Assembly (NCBI GenBank): GCA_029973955.1
Contig: JARKQJ010000218.1
Coordinates: forward strand, 205,836-269,835
DNA: 64,000 nucleotides
Direction of reading: 5' to 3'
DNA from: Paludibaculum sp.
GTDB lineage: Bacteria > Acidobacteriota > Terriglobia > Bryobacterales > Bryobacteraceae
Positions 18,463 to 27,518 of the stretch are shown one piece after another. The stretch's first letter is position 1, and each line of letters begins with the position of its first letter. The translations under genes and the position numbers were made by a program. The notes below the pieces were generated by a model, which was not told the DNA's origin, made no database searches, and was given only the letters and a program-made list of their open reading frames with translations.

Positions 18463-19683
18463 TTATTCGACGATCGCGGCATTGGCCATGCCGACGAAGG
18501 CGTCGCGCACGCTGCGCGTGTCCACCGTGGATTGCACCAGGAAGACGCCCACCAGGTTCTGCTTGGGATCCACCCAGCCGTAGGTGCCGAACGCCCCGCC
18601 GTGGCCGAAGGTGCCGATCTGCTGTCCGGTGAGCGTGCCCTGGTTGTTCTTGGTCACTTCCCAGGTCAGGCCGAAGCCGGTGCCGGGGTTGTGCCCGGCC
18701 TTGAGGTCGCCGGTGTGCAGCAAGGTCATGGTGGCGACCGACGACGGGGAGAGCAGGCGCTTGCCGTTCCACGTGCCGTGGTTGAGCATCATCTGGTAGA
18801 ACTGCGCCAGGTCCCAGGCCGTGGAATACATCATGTGTTCGGGGCCGCTGTACTTGGCGCCCTTGCGGAACTCCAGCGGATCGCCGGCCAGGATGTTGCC
18901 GTCGGCCTTCGCGAGATGGCCGTCCTTCCTGCCGTAGACCGGCGCCACGCGCGCCTGCTTCTCGGCGGGCAGGAAGATGTAGGAGTCCGCCATGCCGAGC
19001 GGCTGGAAGATGCGCGTTTCGAGGAACTTTTCAAAGCTCATGCCGGAGGCGACTTCGATGATGCGGCCCAGCGTGGCGATGCCGGTATTGGAGTAGCGCC
19101 ACTCGCTGCCGGGTTCGAAGTCGAGCGGTTGCTGCGAGTAGACCAGCGCGGCGTCGGCCAGCGTGCGGTCCAGTTTCACCATGATGGGGCCGAGCGGCGT
19201 GTTGTTGGGCAGGCCGGAGGTGTGGCTCATCAGGTCGCGGATCGTGATGGGCCGCGCCGGCTTCTTCAGCGTGCGCACGCCGTCCTTGTCGCTTACCAGC
19301 ACCCATTGGTTGCGGAACTCCGGCAGGTGCAGTTCCACGGCATCGTTGAGCCTGATCTTGCCCTCCTCGACGAGCATCATGATGGCCACGCCGGTGAAAG
19401 GCTTGGTCATCGACATGATCTGGAAAATCGTGTCCTTGGCCATCGGCTTCTTCGCTTCGACGTCCTGGAAGCCCGCGGCTTCAAAGTGCGCCAGCGCGCC
19501 TTTTCGCACGACGAGGGTCACGGCGCCACTGACGGCCTGGGCGTCCGAGAAGGCTTTCATGCGCGGCGCGATGCGCTGCAGTTGTGCGGCGTCCATGCCG
19601 GCTTTGGCGGGATCGGGCGTCGGCGGCGCGGAGAACGAAGAAATGGCGGCTAGCAGCGCCAGGGCGGCAATTCGTATGATCAC
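18463..19683 (-). CDS. Serine hydrolase, beta-lactamase class C family
   Basis: 406 residues from GTG 19683, or 413-416 from upstream ATGs at 19704/19713. I prefer the GTG because GGAGGAG lies a normal distance before it and it gives a clean signal peptide (IIRIAALALLAAISSFSA). The nucleophile motif SMTK (SxxK) stands near residue 90 and the YSN motif (WRYSNTGI) near 190; GHGGAFG near residue 350 takes the place of the third, KTG-like motif. The family covers esterases, D-amino peptidases and class C beta-lactamases; this member is likelier to be an esterase/peptidase than a resistance enzyme. Confidence 0.82.
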   Translation of the reverse strand: MIIRIAALALLAAISSFSAPPTPDPAKAGMDAAQLQRIAPRMKAFSDAQAVSGAVTLVVRKGALAHFEAAGFQDVEAKKPMAKDTIFQIMSMTKPFTGVAIMMLVEEGKIRLNDAVELHLPEFRNQWVLVSDKDGVRTLKKPARPITIRDLMSHTSGLPNNTPLGPIMVKLDRTLADAALVYSQQPLDFEPGSEWRYSNTGIATLGRIIEVASGMSFEKFLETRIFQPLGMADSYIFLPAEKQARVAPVYGRKDGHLAKADGNILAGDPLEFRKGAKYSGPEHMMYSTAWDLAQFYQMMLNHGTWNGKRLLSPSSVATMTLLHTGDLKAGHNPGTGFGLTWEVTKNNQGTLTGQQIGTFGHGGAFGTYGWVDPKQNLVGVFLVQSTVDTRSVRDAFVGMANAAIVE

Positions 19684-19725
19684 TGGTGGAGACTCCTCCG
19701 GCATTATAAACACTGAGCGAGAAGT

Positions 19726-21375
19726 ATGCTGATTTCAAGACGTGAGTTTGCCGCGGCCATGGCTGCGCCCGCGCTGGTGACGACGAAGCTCGACGACGCG
19801 ATGGTGAAACGGCACGACGAGGCCGTGGACCGGATGCTGAAGCAGCAGATTACCGACCCGGCCCATCCCGGCGCCGGCGGCTATTTCGACGAGACCGGTT
19901 TGTACCACGCCGGCACGGGCGCGGGGCTGGCGGAGGGGTTCCTGGCCGCCTGGGCGTGCTCGCAGTCGAAGTACTACCATGCGCCGCTGATGATGGAGCG
20001 GGCGAAGCTGGCCATCGACTTCCTGAAGAAGCGGCAGCACGAGGACGGCACCATCGATCTTCTGGTGACCAACTTCCACTCCACGCCCGACCTCGGCTTC
20101 ACGGTACACTCGGCCGCGGCGGCGGCGTGGATTGCGCGCGAGTCCGGCGCCAAAGAGGCCTACGCCGCGCTGGAGCCAATTCTGAAGAAGGCCGGCGACG
20201 CACTTGCCACCGGAGGCGTGCACACGCCGAACCATCGCTGGGTGGTGTGCGAAGCGCTGGCGATGCTCAACGAGCTGAGCCCCGATCCGCGCTTCGTCAA
20301 GCGCGCCGAGCAGTGGCTGTTTGAAGGCATCGACATCGACGCCGACGGCCAGTTTAACGAGCGCTCGACGACGATCTACAACACCGTCACCGACAAGGCG
20401 CTGCTGGTGGTGGCGCTGAAGCTGAACAAGCCGGAGCTGCTGGACCCGGTGCGGAAGAACCTGCAATCGATGCTCTACCTGCTGCATCCGGACGGCGAGG
20501 TGGTGACCGAGATCTCGAACCGGCAGGACCAGTACAACCGCGCCGGCATGGAACGTTACTGGCTGCCTTTGCGCTACCTGGCGATTCTCGATAACAACGG
20601 GCAGCTGGCGGAGCTGACGCGGCGCGTGGAAGAGAAGGCCGGATCGCTGTCGGCCTACCTGCGCTACCCGCTGCTGTCGAAGCCGTTGCCGGCATCGCAG
20701 CCATTGCCGGACAACTTCCACAAGCTGATGCCGGTTCTCGAGATCGCGCGCACGCGCCGCGGCGCGACCAGCGCGACGTTCATGATGGGCGGCAACAGCC
20801 GCTTCTTCACCATGCGGCGCGGCAAGTGTGTGGTGGAGGCGGTGCGCTTCTCGTCGGCGTTCTTCGGCAAGGGCCAGTTCAAGCCCACCAAATGGGAGCA
20901 GGTGGACGGCGGCTACCGCATGACGGAGCACCTGGAAGGGCCGTACTACCAGCCGCTGGATCCGCCGCGGAAGGTGGACGTGCGCGAGTATCACGACGTG
21001 GTGCGGCAGCGCCCGAAGAGCAACATCCAGCAGATGGACTACACGGTCTTCGTGAAGGAGAACAACGGCAGCTTCCGCATCGAGATCGAAGCCAAGGGCA
21101 CGGACCATGTGCCGCTGACGGTGGAAGTGACGCTGCGCGAGAACGTGAAGATCGACGGCGTGGCGCCCGTGGGCAAGGGCCCCGCGATGTATCTGCTGAA
21201 AGACGGGTACGCCACGGCGAGCGTCGGCTCCGATACCATCAGCTTCGGTCCGGGCTTCGCGGAGAACCAGTATGTGGAAGTGCGCGGCGCGGAGCCGAGG
21301 CTCCAGGGGCAGAGCGTCTACATGACGGGCTTCACGCCGTTCAAGAAGGCGCTGGAGTTTAAGGCTCCAGCCTAG
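19726..21375 (+). CDS. Exported protein of unknown function, possible alpha/alpha-toroid
   Basis: 549 residues. SRREFAAAMAAPALV at the N-terminus looks like a short twin-arginine signal. The N-terminal ~300 residues are helical with repeated aromatic/Glu helices (GYFDETGLYHAGTGAGLAEG, GFTVHSAAAAAWIARE), reminiscent of the toroid of polysaccharide lyases and heparinase II/III proteins; the C-terminal ~200 residues are beta-rich. I recognise no catalytic motif with confidence. It stands in a carbohydrate-rich neighbourhood, next to a serine hydrolase on the other strand, and its end overlaps the methyltransferase by 17 bases. Confidence 0.65.
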   Translation: MLISRREFAAAMAAPALVTTKLDDAMVKRHDEAVDRMLKQQITDPAHPGAGGYFDETGLYHAGTGAGLAEGFLAAWACSQSKYYHAPLMMERAKLAIDFLKKRQHEDGTIDLLVTNFHSTPDLGFTVHSAAAAAWIARESGAKEAYAALEPILKKAGDALATGGVHTPNHRWVVCEALAMLNELSPDPRFVKRAEQWLFEGIDIDADGQFNERSTTIYNTVTDKALLVVALKLNKPELLDPVRKNLQSMLYLLHPDGEVVTEISNRQDQYNRAGMERYWLPLRYLAILDNNGQLAELTRRVEEKAGSLSAYLRYPLLSKPLPASQPLPDNFHKLMPVLEIARTRRGATSATFMMGGNSRFFTMRRGKCVVEAVRFSSAFFGKGQFKPTKWEQVDGGYRMTEHLEGPYYQPLDPPRKVDVREYHDVVRQRPKSNIQQMDYTVFVKENNGSFRIEIEAKGTDHVPLTVEVTLRENVKIDGVAPVGKGPAMYLLKDGYATASVGSDTISFGPGFAENQYVEVRGAEPRLQGQSVYMTGFTPFKKALEFKAPA

Positions 21376-21949
21376 CGATACGGAACATGCCGCGGAGGAA
21401 AGCGGGCTCCTCGTGTACGGCGTGGAGCCCGGCCTCGGCGGCCAGGCGCAGGGTGGGGGTGTTGAGGTCGGTGACGAGGAAGCGGAATAAGGGGTTGAGC
21501 GCGCGGCGCACGAGGCGCGGGCGGCCGGGGCCATCGTAGTACTTATCGAAGAGCATGACGCGGCCGCCGAGCTTGAGCACGCGCGCGGCTTCGCGCAGGC
21601 ACTGGAGCGGGTCGGGGACGATGGCGACGATCAGGTGGAGGAAGACGCAATCGAAGCTCGCGCTTGGAAAGTCGAGGTGCTGCGCGTTCATCGTCTGAAG
21701 CCGCGCTCCGCACCGCGCGGCGCGTGGGGCGGCCTGGGCGAGCATGCCGGGGCTGAGATCGACGGCGTCGATGGAGAGTCCGGGCGGGAGCAGGGGCAAG
21801 TCGAGTCCGGTGCCGCAGCCGGAGATGAGGACGCGCTCGCCGGGCTGCAGGCGGGCGAGCTCGATGGAGCGCCGGCGGTGCGGGGTCAGGGCGATCCAGC
21901 GGTCGTAGTGGGGAGCGTAGAGGTTGTAGCGGGTGATGGCCCAGTTCAT
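21359..21949 (-). CDS. Class I SAM-dependent methyltransferase
   Basis: 196 residues. Motif I is VLISGCGTGLDLPLL (usual E/DxGxGxG) near residue 42, followed by IDAVDLSPGML (motif II, acidic end of beta 2) and NAQHLDFPSASFDCVFLHL. The start YAPHYDRWIALTPHRRRSI resembles UbiE/phospholipid N-methyltransferase-like proteins. The substrate is unknown; a lipid or small molecule is plausible. It begins 11 bases after the glcD-like gene on the same strand, so it is third in the tlpA-glcD-methyltransferase operon. Confidence 0.82.
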   Translation of the reverse strand: MNWAITRYNLYAPHYDRWIALTPHRRRSIELARLQPGERVLISGCGTGLDLPLLPPGLSIDAVDLSPGMLAQAAPRAARCGARLQTMNAQHLDFPSASFDCVFLHLIVAIVPDPLQCLREAARVLKLGGRVMLFDKYYDGPGRPRLVRRALNPLFRFLVTDLNTPTLRLAAEAGLHAVHEEPAFLRGMFRIARLEP

Positions 21950-21960
21950 TGCGGAGTGGC

Positions 21961-23394
21961 TCAGTAGACGGGATTGCCGGGGATGAGCGGCGGCTGGCGG
22001 ATTTCGGCGCAGCCGCGGCCGGCTGGCAGAAGTTTACCGGGGTTGAAGAGGCGCGAGGGGTCGAAGAGTTCGCGGATCCTGCGCATCATGTCAAGCGATT
22101 CGGCGGAGTACTGCTTGTCCATGAGGTGGATCTTCTCCATGCCGATGCCGTGCTCGCCGGTGATGGAGCCGCCGGCGGCGATGCAGTATTCGAGGATTTC
22201 GAAGCCGGCCTTCTGCGCCTTGTCGAGGTCGCCGGGGCGGCGGGCGTCGAAGAGGATGAGCGGGTGCATGTTGCCGTCGCCGGCGTGAAAGATGTTGCCG
22301 ATGGTGAGCTCCACTTCGCGGCTGATCTCGCCGATGCGCCGGAGGGTGGGAGCGATCTGCGTTCGCGGCACGACGCCGTCGTGGACGTAGTAGAAGGGGC
22401 TGACGCGGCCGACGGCGCCGAAGGCGTTCTTGCGGCCTTTCCAGAGAAGCTGGCGCTCGGCCTCGTTCTTCGCCACGCGAACTTCGCGGGCGCGGCAATG
22501 GAGGCAGGCCTGGCGGACCTGCTCGGCCTGCTCCTCGACGGCTTCGCGCATGCCTTCGAGTTCGATGAGGAGGACGCCGGCGGCGTCGGTAGGGTAGCCG
22601 GCGTGGACGGCCTCTTCGACCATCTGCATGAGGCAGCCGTCGAGCATTTCGACGGCGGCGGGGGTGATGGCGCGGGCGGTGATTTCGCTGACGGTGAGGG
22701 CACAGTCGTCGACGGAGTCGAAGATGGCGAGGAAGGTCTTGACGGTTTCGGGCTTGCGGAGGAGGCGGACGGTGACCTTGGTGACGAGGGCCATGGTGCC
22801 TTCGCTGCCGGTGAGGAGGCCGGTGAGGTCGTAGCCGGGGGCATCGGGCCAGGCGGCGCCGGTGTCGATGATGGAGCCGTCGGGGAGGACGAGTTCGAGG
22901 CCGAGGACGTGATTGGTGGTGACGCCGTAGGCGAGGGTGTGGGGGCCGCCGGCGTTTTCGGCGACGTTGCCGCCGATGGTGCAGGCGCGCTGGCTGGAGG
23001 GATCGGGGGCGAAGAAGTAGCCGAAGGGGTCGGCGGCGGCGGAGAGATCGAGATTGACGACGCCGGGTTGGACGACGGCGCGCTCGTTCAGCGGGTCGAT
23101 GGAGAGGATGCGGTTCATCCGCGAGAAGCCCACCATGATGCCGCCGTGGCGGGGGATGGCGCCGCCGCTCAGGCCCGTGCCGGCGCCGCGGCCGACGATG
23201 GGGACGCCGTGGCGGCGGGCGATCCGGACGATGGCGCTGACCTGTTGGGTGTCGTTGGGGAAGACGACGATGTCGGGGCGGGCTTTGTCCACGCCGCCGT
23301 CGTACTCATAGAGGCGCAGGTCTTCTGAACGGTCGAGGCAGCCGCGCGGACCCAGCAGTTGGACGAGTTCGCTCTTCCAGATGGAGGTGGACAC
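21961..23394 (-). CDS. glcD: FAD-linked oxidase, glycolate oxidase GlcD type
   Basis: 477 residues. The PCMH FAD domain is clear: PDIVVFPNDTQQVSAIV, GRGAGTGLSGGAIP (pyrophosphate loop) and CTIGGNVAENAGGPHTLAYG. The C-terminal FAD-oxidase domain carries NIFHAGDGNMHP and the terminal TGEHGIGMEK, the family's metal/substrate segment. It would oxidise glycolate or lactate, passing electrons onward. GlcE and GlcF partners are not in the window, so it may be a stand-alone D-lactate/glycolate dehydrogenase. The tlpA gene is 36 bases upstream. Confidence 0.88.
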   Translation of the reverse strand: MSTSIWKSELVQLLGPRGCLDRSEDLRLYEYDGGVDKARPDIVVFPNDTQQVSAIVRIARRHGVPIVGRGAGTGLSGGAIPRHGGIMVGFSRMNRILSIDPLNERAVVQPGVVNLDLSAAADPFGYFFAPDPSSQRACTIGGNVAENAGGPHTLAYGVTTNHVLGLELVLPDGSIIDTGAAWPDAPGYDLTGLLTGSEGTMALVTKVTVRLLRKPETVKTFLAIFDSVDDCALTVSEITARAITPAAVEMLDGCLMQMVEEAVHAGYPTDAAGVLLIELEGMREAVEEQAEQVRQACLHCRAREVRVAKNEAERQLLWKGRKNAFGAVGRVSPFYYVHDGVVPRTQIAPTLRRIGEISREVELTIGNIFHAGDGNMHPLILFDARRPGDLDKAQKAGFEILEYCIAAGGSITGEHGIGMEKIHLMDKQYSAESLDMMRRIRELFDPSRLFNPGKLLPAGRGCAEIRQPPLIPGNPVY

Positions 23395-23430
23395 GTGCGA
23401 ATCCTAATGTAGCAAATAGGCGCCGCGGGA

Positions 23431-23952
23431 CTAGAGCAGGTCTTCGATCCCTTTGATGAGTTCCGGGTCCATCCAGTTGCGGGGGCCGATGTGCTTCTGG
23501 CGGACCTTGCCCTTGAGGTCGATGACGTAGGTTTCGGGATACTTGAAGGTGCCGTATTCGGCGCTGATGCCGGCTTCAGGGTCGCGGGCAGTGGGGAAAG
23601 AGATGCCGGCCTGCTGGAGGAAGCGTTTGTAGTTGGCGTCGTTCTTATCGACGCTGACGCCAAGGACGACGACGCCCTTGCCTTCGAGTTGCTTGGCCAT
23701 GGCCTGGAGAGAGGGCATCTCGTCGACGCAGGGCGGGCACCAGGTGGCCCAGAAGTTGACGACGAGGAGTTTGCCGCCGAAGTCGGAAGTGGAGATGCGG
23801 CGGCCGGCATCCGTGGTGACCTGGAAGCGGGGCGCGCTATCGCCGACGGAGACGAGCCGTTCGCGGAGCGAGTCCGCGACGACGAAACAGATGCCGATGA
23901 GCAGCAACGCGGCCACGGCTTGGATGGACACCACCAGCTTCTCGGTTTTCAT
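23431..23952 (-). CDS. Membrane-anchored TlpA-type thioredoxin
   Basis: 173 residues. One N-terminal membrane span (VVSIQAVAALLLIGICFVVA) anchors a thioredoxin fold with FWATWCPPC, the WCxxC redox motif, and the AhpC/TlpA-style FGGKLLVVNFW and VLGVSVDKN. It probably reduces or exchanges disulfides outside the membrane, as in cytochrome c maturation or protection of secreted proteins. The start is the ATG at 23952; one nine bases upstream is also possible. It heads the operon with glcD and a methyltransferase. Confidence 0.85.
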   Translation of the reverse strand: MKTEKLVVSIQAVAALLLIGICFVVADSLRERLVSVGDSAPRFQVTTDAGRRISTSDFGGKLLVVNFWATWCPPCVDEMPSLQAMAKQLEGKGVVVLGVSVDKNDANYKRFLQQAGISFPTARDPEAGISAEYGTFKYPETYVIDLKGKVRQKHIGPRNWMDPELIKGIEDLL

Positions 23953-23963
23953 ACCCAGCAACT

Positions 23964-23969
23964 TATAAT
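23964..23969 (+). promoter_or_regulatory. Possible -10 box (TATAAT) before the pterin genes
   Basis: An exact TATAAT stands in the AT-rich 64-base gap between the divergent tlpA and first pterin gene, 47 bases before ATG 24017. No good -35 box is visible at 17 bases. The sequence is close to symmetric, so it could serve either direction. Confidence 0.3.
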
Positions 23970-24016
23970 TGTATCCAGAGATCGAACCCGCGCATCAGCC
24001 CTCCTGTAAGCCCATC

Positions 24017-24427
24017 ATGCTGCTCACCCGAAAGATCGAGTTTTCCGCTTCGCACACGTGCTGGAATCCGGCCCTGACCGAGGCGGAGAATCAGGCCGCC
24101 TATGGCGCCGACGCCAACCGGCACGGCCACGGCCACAACTATTCGCTGGAAGTGACTCTGGAGGGAGAACCGGACGCGGTGACGGGGATGGTGGTGGATC
24201 TGAAGGCGGTGAAGGCGATTCTGGAGCGCGAGGTGATGGAGCCGATGGACCACCGGCACCTGAACCTGGAGGTGGCGCCGTTCGACCGCGTGGTGCCGAC
24301 GACGGAGAACCTGGCGGTGGAGATCTGGCGGAGGCTGGAGCCGCGATTCGGCACGGGGCCGGCAAAGCTGCGGTGCGTGCGGCTGTACGAGACCGAGGAT
24401 CTGTTTGTGGAGTACGAAGGGCGATAG
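24017..24427 (+). CDS. 6-pyruvoyl-tetrahydropterin / 6-carboxytetrahydropterin synthase family, copy 1
   Basis: 136 residues, full length for the family. EFSASH near residue 10 and HGHGHNY near residue 39 supply the three zinc-binding His; PTTENLAVEIW near 97 and YETEDLFVEY at the end are the substrate-binding Glu regions. In typical members Cys precedes the HGH motif (CNNPHGH type); this copy has ADANRHGH, so that Cys is missing, although a Cys follows SASHT. It may make a different pterin from copy 2. The next gene starts seven bases later and folE follows, so all three act on products of GTP cyclohydrolase. Confidence 0.85.
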   Translation: MLLTRKIEFSASHTCWNPALTEAENQAAYGADANRHGHGHNYSLEVTLEGEPDAVTGMVVDLKAVKAILEREVMEPMDHRHLNLEVAPFDRVVPTTENLAVEIWRRLEPRFGTGPAKLRCVRLYETEDLFVEYEGR

Positions 24428-24433
24428 GCGGCG

Positions 24434-24931
24434 ATGGCGACGGTGAGATTGACAAGGCGCTTTCGTTTTTCGGCGGCCCACCGGTTGGACACGCCGCTAC
24501 TGAGCGCCGCGGAGAACCGGGTGGTGTTCGGGAAGTGCAACAACCCGCACGGCCACGGCCACGATTACACGGTGGAATTGAGCCTGGTGGGGGAACCGGA
24601 CGCGCGCACGGGACGGTTGGTGCCGCTGGCGGCGCTGGACGCGTTTGCCGAAGAAGTGGTGTTGAAACAGTTCGACCGGAAGAACCTGAACGTGGAGATC
24701 GCCGATTTCGCGGCGCTGGTGCCGACGACGGAGAACCTGGCCGTCGTGCTGGCGCAGCGTGTAGCGCAGGCGTGGCCGCTGTGGTTCGGCGGCGGGCCGG
24801 CGCGGTTTGAAAAGCTGAGAATCTGGGAGACGAAGAAGAACATCTTTGAGATGTCCGCTCCGGTGGCGCCGGCAGGCGCAGAGACCGGGGGAGCAACCAA
24901 TGCCAATGAAATCATCCAAAGCCGTAGTTAA
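24434..24931 (+). CDS. 6-pyruvoyl-tetrahydropterin / 6-carboxytetrahydropterin synthase family, copy 2
   Basis: 165 residues. FSAAH near residue 14 and KCNNPHGHGHDY near residues 35-45 give both the zinc His and the catalytic Cys; this segment is very close to the eukaryotic-type pyruvoyl-tetrahydropterin synthase motif. PTTENLAVVLAQR and the acidic WETKKNIFE end complete the fold. About 20 extra residues at the C-terminus overlap the folE start by 32 bases. It could serve queuosine (QueD), a folate bypass, or tetrahydrobiopterin; the window does not show queC or queE to decide. Confidence 0.87.
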   Translation: MATVRLTRRFRFSAAHRLDTPLLSAAENRVVFGKCNNPHGHGHDYTVELSLVGEPDARTGRLVPLAALDAFAEEVVLKQFDRKNLNVEIADFAALVPTTENLAVVLAQRVAQAWPLWFGGGPARFEKLRIWETKKNIFEMSAPVAPAGAETGGATNANEIIQSRS

Positions 24932-25523
24932 GCTGTTCGAAGCCAAGCGGGAAGAAGGGCAGATCGCCGAGCACATGCGGGAGGTCCTGCGCGGACTGGG
25001 GGAGAACCCGTCGCGCGAGGGGCTGCTTTCGACGCCGATGCGGGCGGAGAAGGCGCTGAAGTTTCTGACCAGCGGCTATGAGGCGGATATCGAGAAGATC
25101 GTGAACGGAGCGATCTTCAACGAGAAGTGCGATGAGATGGTGGTGGTGAAGGACATCGAATTCTTCTCGTTGTGCGAGCACCACCTGCTGCCGTTCTACG
25201 GCAAGGCGCACGTGGCGTACATCCCGAAGAACAAGATCATCGGGCTGAGCAAGATTCCGCGGCTGGTGGACGTGTTCGCGCGGCGCCTGCAGGTGCAGGA
25301 GCGGATGACGCAGCAGATTGCGGAGTGCATCAAGGAAGTGCTGGACCCGCAGGGCGTGGCGGTGATCACAGAGGCGCGGCATTTCTGCATGATGATGCGG
25401 GGCGTGGAGAAGCAGCACTCTTCGACGACATCGTCGGCGATGATCGGACAGTTCCGGCAGCGGAAAGACACGCGGGACGAGTTTCTGTCGCACGTGCGGC
25501 ACAACGGCCTGATGAATTGGTAG
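24900..25523 (+). CDS. folE: GTP cyclohydrolase I
   Basis: 207 residues. It converts GTP to 7,8-dihydroneopterin triphosphate, the substrate of both upstream pterin enzymes. FSLCEHHLLPFYGKAHVAYIP carries zinc-binding Cys and His, and EARHFCMMMRGV the second Cys; RLVDVFARRLQVQERMT is the family helix. I chose ATG 24900 because GGGGGAG lies five bases upstream; it lies inside the end of the second pterin gene. This is the type IA enzyme. A short hypothetical gene follows after 24 bases. Confidence 0.95.
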   Translation: MPMKSSKAVVKLFEAKREEGQIAEHMREVLRGLGENPSREGLLSTPMRAEKALKFLTSGYEADIEKIVNGAIFNEKCDEMVVVKDIEFFSLCEHHLLPFYGKAHVAYIPKNKIIGLSKIPRLVDVFARRLQVQERMTQQIAECIKEVLDPQGVAVITEARHFCMMMRGVEKQHSSTTSSAMIGQFRQRKDTRDEFLSHVRHNGLMNW

Positions 25524-25547
25524 CGGCGGCTGGTAGGATGGAAGGTC

Positions 25548-25937
25548 ATGGGTGAAAACTCGAGAAAGTTCCAGGCGAGCGACGCGGCTGGACGCGTGTG
25601 GCAGGTGGAGTTCCGCTGGCAGCAGAACGGCATCTCGATCCGGCACGCGGATTCGGTGGACTGCAAGTATTACCTGTCGAGCGGAGAAGAGAAGCGGGAA
25701 CTGGCGGTGGCGCTGATGCATCCGGACCTGCTCCGGACGGCCGAAAAGCTGGGCCGTGAAGTGAGCGACGCGTGGTGTTTGCGGCTGGCGTCGGCCCACG
25801 TGCGGCGGATGATCGAGAGCGGGCAGGATGTGGAGAATACGCTGGTGGTGGTGGCACCGGAGGCGCTGGAGAGCTATGCCGAGGCGATCGACCGGGTAGA
25901 CCGGGCGGAGCAGGAACGGCTGGCGTCGACGCGCTGA
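25548..25937 (+). CDS. Hypothetical protein
   Basis: 129 residues, soluble, with no signal or membrane span. The first half suggests beta strands (VWQVEFRWQQNGISIRHAD), the second is helical (AWCLRLASAHVRRMIESGQ, ESYAEAIDRVDRAEQERL). No domain is recognised. It follows folE on the same strand after 24 bases and may be co-transcribed with it, but a 104-base gap separates it from the next gene. Confidence 0.6.
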   Translation: MGENSRKFQASDAAGRVWQVEFRWQQNGISIRHADSVDCKYYLSSGEEKRELAVALMHPDLLRTAEKLGREVSDAWCLRLASAHVRRMIESGQDVENTLVVVAPEALESYAEAIDRVDRAEQERLASTR

Positions 25938-26041
25938 GGACGCCTGTCCTCATCTTTCCCGTTGCATTGCGGGCCGGAGTTTGGCGAAAATTTCACTGAA
26001 CGAGCTGACTGCAGCGCTTCCCAATCTGAGGAGAACGAGCC

Positions 26042-26621
<580 letters not shown>

Positions 26622-26639
26622 GCTGGAAGGGGGAGCTTC

Positions 26640-27029
26640 ATGACACGCCGTATTCTATTCCTAATCGTTATTTCGGCCGTCTGCGCGATGGCCTTTCAGT
26701 GGACGAACCAGAAGAAGTCCAAGTCCCGTGACACGTCCGTTCGGAATGTGGAAGGGGTGGTGCAGCAGCCGGACGGCGCGCCGGCGCCGCGCGCAGTGGT
26801 ACAGCTCAAGAACATGAAAAACCTGCAGATCCGTTCGTATATCGCGAACGAGGAGGGGAAGTATCAGTTCCAGAACCTGTCGACCAGCGTGGACTACGAG
26901 CTGACCGCGACGTACAACGAGATGGCGAGTTCGAAGCGTTCGCTCTCGGTGTTCGACACGCGGCTGGACGCGGTGGTGAACCTGAAACTGGAGTCGAAGA
27001 AAGACTCCAAGGCCGAAGAGAAGAAATAG
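26640..27029 (+). CDS. Small secreted carboxypeptidase-regulatory-like protein
   Basis: 129 residues. A hydrophobic N-terminus (RILFLIVISAVCAMAFQW) acts as signal or anchor. One beta-sandwich follows: VEGVVQQPDGAPAPRAVVQL, IANEEGKYQFQNLS, YELTATYNEMAS. The C-terminus is rich in Lys/Glu. It is the second of two adjacent proteins of similar architecture and follows the first after 18 bases with GGGGGAG before its ATG. Function unknown; probably a surface or periplasmic structural protein. Confidence 0.7.
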   Translation: MTRRILFLIVISAVCAMAFQWTNQKKSKSRDTSVRNVEGVVQQPDGAPAPRAVVQLKNMKNLQIRSYIANEEGKYQFQNLSTSVDYELTATYNEMASSKRSLSVFDTRLDAVVNLKLESKKDSKAEEKK

Positions 27030-27050
27030 CTCCGAAGGGAAGCCTGCGCT

Positions 27051-27518
27051 GTGAGACTCCTGCTGATTGCGGCCGCTGTGGCGGCGAGCGTATTTGCCGC
27101 GGACTTGAAGCCGGTGGACGAGGCTTCCTACCCGAAGGTAGTGGCGGCGGCGAAGGGCAAAGTGCTGCTGGTGAACTTCTGGGCGACATACTGCGTGCCG
27201 TGCCGGAAGGAGATGCCGCAGCTTGTGGCGCTGGCCGCGAAGTACAAGGCGAAGGGGTTTGAGTTCGTGACGGTATCGGCCGACGAACCGGAGCAGGCCA
27301 AGGACGCGGCGGCGTTTCTGGACAAGACGAGAGTGGCGCCGCCGACCTATATCCGGAAGGCGAAGGACGACGACAAGTTCGCGGCCGGTTTGGACGCGAA
27401 GTGGAACGGGGCACTGCCGGCGTCGTTCCTGTATGACCGGACTGGGAAGAAAGTCCGGGCGTTCTTCGGCGAGGTCAAGATCGCGGAACTGGAAGCGGCG
27501 CTGCAGAAGCTGCTTTAG
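27051..27518 (+). CDS. Periplasmic TlpA-type thioredoxin
   Basis: 155 residues starting at GTG 27051. The signal peptide is LLLIAAAVAASVFAA. The thioredoxin fold has FWATYCVPCRKEMPQ with the CxxC redox site (CVPC) and the later PASFLYDRTGK cis-Pro region. It probably reduces or oxidises exported proteins. It closes the small-gene run that begins with the LysW-like gene. Its TAG shares a TTAG with the TAA of the convergent gene. Confidence 0.85.
   Translation: MRLLLIAAAVAASVFAADLKPVDEASYPKVVAAAKGKVLLVNFWATYCVPCRKEMPQLVALAAKYKAKGFEFVTVSADEPEQAKDAAAFLDKTRVAPPTYIRKAKDDDKFAAGLDAKWNGALPASFLYDRTGKKVRAFFGEVKIAELEAALQKLL

Noticed and set aside
18463..19683. The serine hydrolase as a beta-lactamase resistance gene
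   Set aside because: SxxK and YSN are shared by esterases and peptidases of the same fold; there is no regulator or mobile context pointing to resistance.
19735..21534. A 599-codon open frame on the minus strand opposite the Tat-type exported protein
   Set aside because: Its His/Arg/Gln/Leu-rich composition is typical of antisense GC-rich frames; the plus-strand frame has a signal and coherent structure.
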